Assembly (NCBI GenBank): GCA_031310005.1
Contig: CM062379.1
Location: 682,001 to 746,000 of the forward strand
Direction of reading: 5' to 3'
DNA length: 64,000 nt
Source: Dactylellina haptotyla
Taxonomy: Eukaryota; Ascomycota; Orbiliomycetes; Orbiliales; Orbiliaceae
The notes beneath the pieces are model-generated. The model saw only the letters and a list, made by a program, of their open reading frames with translations. It had not been told where the DNA came from and did not search any database. Shown piece by piece: positions 60,288-64,000 of the stretch. How positions within the stretch are numbered: the first letter of the stretch is position 1; each line of letters starts with the position of its first letter. The translations under genes and the position numbers were made by a program.

Positions 60288-61829
60288 TTAGTCTAGAAGT
60301 TCTATCGTCTCCCAGGGTATATCGTTCCCAGCAGAGGCAGAAAGGCTACGACACTCGACTGGGCCCCCAAAATTCTGTCGAACAGCCTCCATAAAGCAGC
60401 TTTCCTTCGTAGACGGGAGCCTCACGTCGAGAGTCCACTCATACGGTCCCCTCCCGTCCACTATCGATTTAGCATCCCAATATTCTCCCCTAATTCCACA
60501 AATCCGATTGACATCCCGCTGCATCTCCCTCAGCCCTGCATCACCTGCCCATCCCGCACCTTGCATTAATATCCTAACCTGCCCGACCCACATTTTCTTC
60601 ACACACCGGGCTTTCAACTTCGTTATGGTATTTTTCCGATGACCGTTCGCCTGGATCACGTAGTGCACCTGGCGGCGGTACGTGCCATCCGGATCGGCAA
60701 CGTAGACAGTTCCACCCCCCTTCCAGCCCAGCGGGTTCTCAGGGCTATTCGTATCGCAGACGCCCAGGAGCAGGGATTTGAAATAGTACAGGCAAGCTCC
60801 CACCCCCGGGCGAGAGTCGGGTATATGTGGTGGCCAATAGACGCCGAAGGAGAACGAATTCCTGTCCCTATCGGACCCCACTTGCCTGAGCTTGAATACA
60901 CCGACGTCCGCAGCACTAACGGGTAAAGATGCGATGCCGCGGCAGAAGTTATCAATGTGGTGAGAGGCGAACGTACGGTCGAAGTAGTAGTATTCCCTGC
61001 TCGTATTGCGGGTGGATTGGTCGATGTATTCTCTGTACAGACCGTTGCATTGGAGGGTATAATTGCCCGTAGGCGACGTGCTAACCTGAGGCGGAGCTGG
61101 GAATTCGCTTTTGAAAACCTCAAGGATCTTGCTAGGTGCCAAATTCGTAGGTTTCACGCTTGCGCCACCGCAACTTCGAGCTGTGCTAGGTAGAACATTG
61201 GGTGGGGGGAATCGGGCAGTAGGTGAAGCTGTCTCTCCTGGGGGCACAGTTTCACCTGGAGGCACCGCATTGACGTAGGTAGTTACCCTAACTACTGCGT
61301 ACGTCTGTATACGGGTTTTAATTATAAGTTTTATAACGACGGCGTTTTTGTGACGAATTGAGCTAATATTTCTTGGAAGCATTCGTTTATTTATGTCGCG
61401 GCGATTTAAATGGGATGGACGAGCCCTATAATTAACTACTCGGACGTGTGCAGATTGTATTGGAGTCGAGCTTATATCGAAGGTCGATATCGGACTTTCT
61501 TCAGTCAACGAGGAGGTCGGCTTCTGGGTCAGCACCGGTATGGGTAGATTGAAAGAAATGGTTGACGACAATTCCGAACTTTGGGTGGAATCGAGCGCCT
61601 TTTCGGGCATTTGGTTTCGATCTTTGGTCCAAGGGATCCCATGGAACGCCGACGGCCGAATCGACCAGGAACCGGAATTGAGAGGGAGAGCTCTGGCAAC
61701 TAGATTCGAAGAGGCCAATTCCAGGTCGGTGTCGACACTGGCTTCACGCGTCGCCATGGGTGCCGCTGTCGCCAACCCGAAGGGTATCACCCCACCACAT
61801 GCTAGATATAATATTGCTCGAATTTTCAT
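60288..61829 (-). CDS. Secreted protein of unknown function
   Basis: A single exon encodes 513 aa. A signal peptide (MKIRAILYLACGGVIPFGLA) is followed by a Ser/Thr/Pro-rich, poorly ordered N-terminal region to about 240, with dibasic sites (HLNRRDINKRM) that a Kex2-type protease could cut. A TYVNAVPPGETVPPGE repeat follows. The second half is compact and Cys-bearing: SCGGASV, LQCNGLYREY, NFCRGIA, GACLYYF, GVCDTN, RCVKKMW, RICGIRG and SCFMEA. It has the look of a disulphide-linked secreted domain (YYYFDRTFASHHIDNFCRGI). I do not recognise the family. Cleavage near the dibasic site would release this domain, which is inference. Confidence 0.75.
   Translation of the reverse strand: MKIRAILYLACGGVIPFGLATAAPMATREASVDTDLELASSNLVARALPLNSGSWSIRPSAFHGIPWTKDRNQMPEKALDSTQSSELSSTISFNLPIPVLTQKPTSSLTEESPISTFDISSTPIQSAHVRVVNYRARPSHLNRRDINKRMLPRNISSIRHKNAVVIKLIIKTRIQTYAVVRVTTYVNAVPPGETVPPGETASPTARFPPPNVLPSTARSCGGASVKPTNLAPSKILEVFKSEFPAPPQVSTSPTGNYTLQCNGLYREYIDQSTRNTSREYYYFDRTFASHHIDNFCRGIASLPVSAADVGVFKLRQVGSDRDRNSFSFGVYWPPHIPDSRPGVGACLYYFKSLLLGVCDTNSPENPLGWKGGGTVYVADPDGTYRRQVHYVIQANGHRKNTITKLKARCVKKMWVGQVRILMQGAGWAGDAGLREMQRDVNRICGIRGEYWDAKSIVDGRGPYEWTLDVRLPSTKESCFMEAVRQNFGGPVECRSLSASAGNDIPWETIELLD

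Positions 61830-64000
<2,171 letters not shown>

Overview
This window looks like nuclear DNA of a filamentous ascomycete (Pezizomycotina). The genes carry short GT-AG introns of about 55-250 bp and lie on both strands with no operons. The families are typically fungal: a Rax1-like RGS membrane protein, a Fung_rhodopsin-type membrane protein, a WSC-domain wall protein, a Kre9/Knh1-like GPI protein, a DUF3405 type II membrane protein and a flavohemoglobin. The gene set fits a plant-associated or saprotrophic fungus, perhaps Leotiomycetes, but the class is a weak inference. I support 19 protein genes, the last cut by the right edge. Their exons cover about two-fifths of the window. The rest is long intergenic DNA, often 2-4 kb, in which I see no transposon, tRNA, rRNA or CRISPR array.

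Layout. 1.9-3.4 kb: RGS/Rax1-like (+). 7.3-9.0 kb: Sec14-like lipid transfer protein (+). 11.25 kb: small one-pass membrane protein (+). 12.3-14.0 kb: cytochrome P450 (-). 15.0-16.8 and 20.8-22.5 kb: two divergent paralogues with a condensed C2H2-like motif (-). 26.5-27.3 kb: DUF4291 protein (+). 28.1-30.1 kb: adenylate-kinase-like protein (+). 31.0-31.7 kb: Kre9/Knh1-like GPI protein (-). 34.8-36.5 kb: rhodopsin-like membrane protein (-). 38.3-40.0 kb: amidase-signature enzyme (-), divergent from an Mpv17-like protein (+) at 40.3-41.0 kb. 42.2-43.0 kb: small secreted protein (+). 46.1-50.4 kb: Thr-rich two-WSC protein (+). 50.8-52.1 kb: secreted protein of unknown function (-). 53.3-54.7 kb: flavohemoglobin (+). 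55.4-58.0 kb: DUF3405 protein (-). 60.3-61.8 kb: secreted protein of unknown function (-). 63.1 kb to the edge: class III alcohol dehydrogenase / formaldehyde dehydrogenase (+), split into very small exons.

How the genes relate. There is no clear biosynthetic cluster. Two themes stand out. One is the cell surface: the WSC protein, the Kre9-like protein and three unknown or small secreted proteins. The other is nitrosative or formaldehyde stress: the flavohemoglobin and the class III ADH, whose family also reduces S-nitrosoglutathione, lie about 8 kb apart. The least described items are the paralogue pair with the condensed zinc-finger motif, the Thr-repeat WSC protein, the DUF4291 protein and the adenylate-kinase-like protein with altered lid residues. 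Multi-exon models were built by hand from splice signals, reading frame and family similarity. No database search was run.
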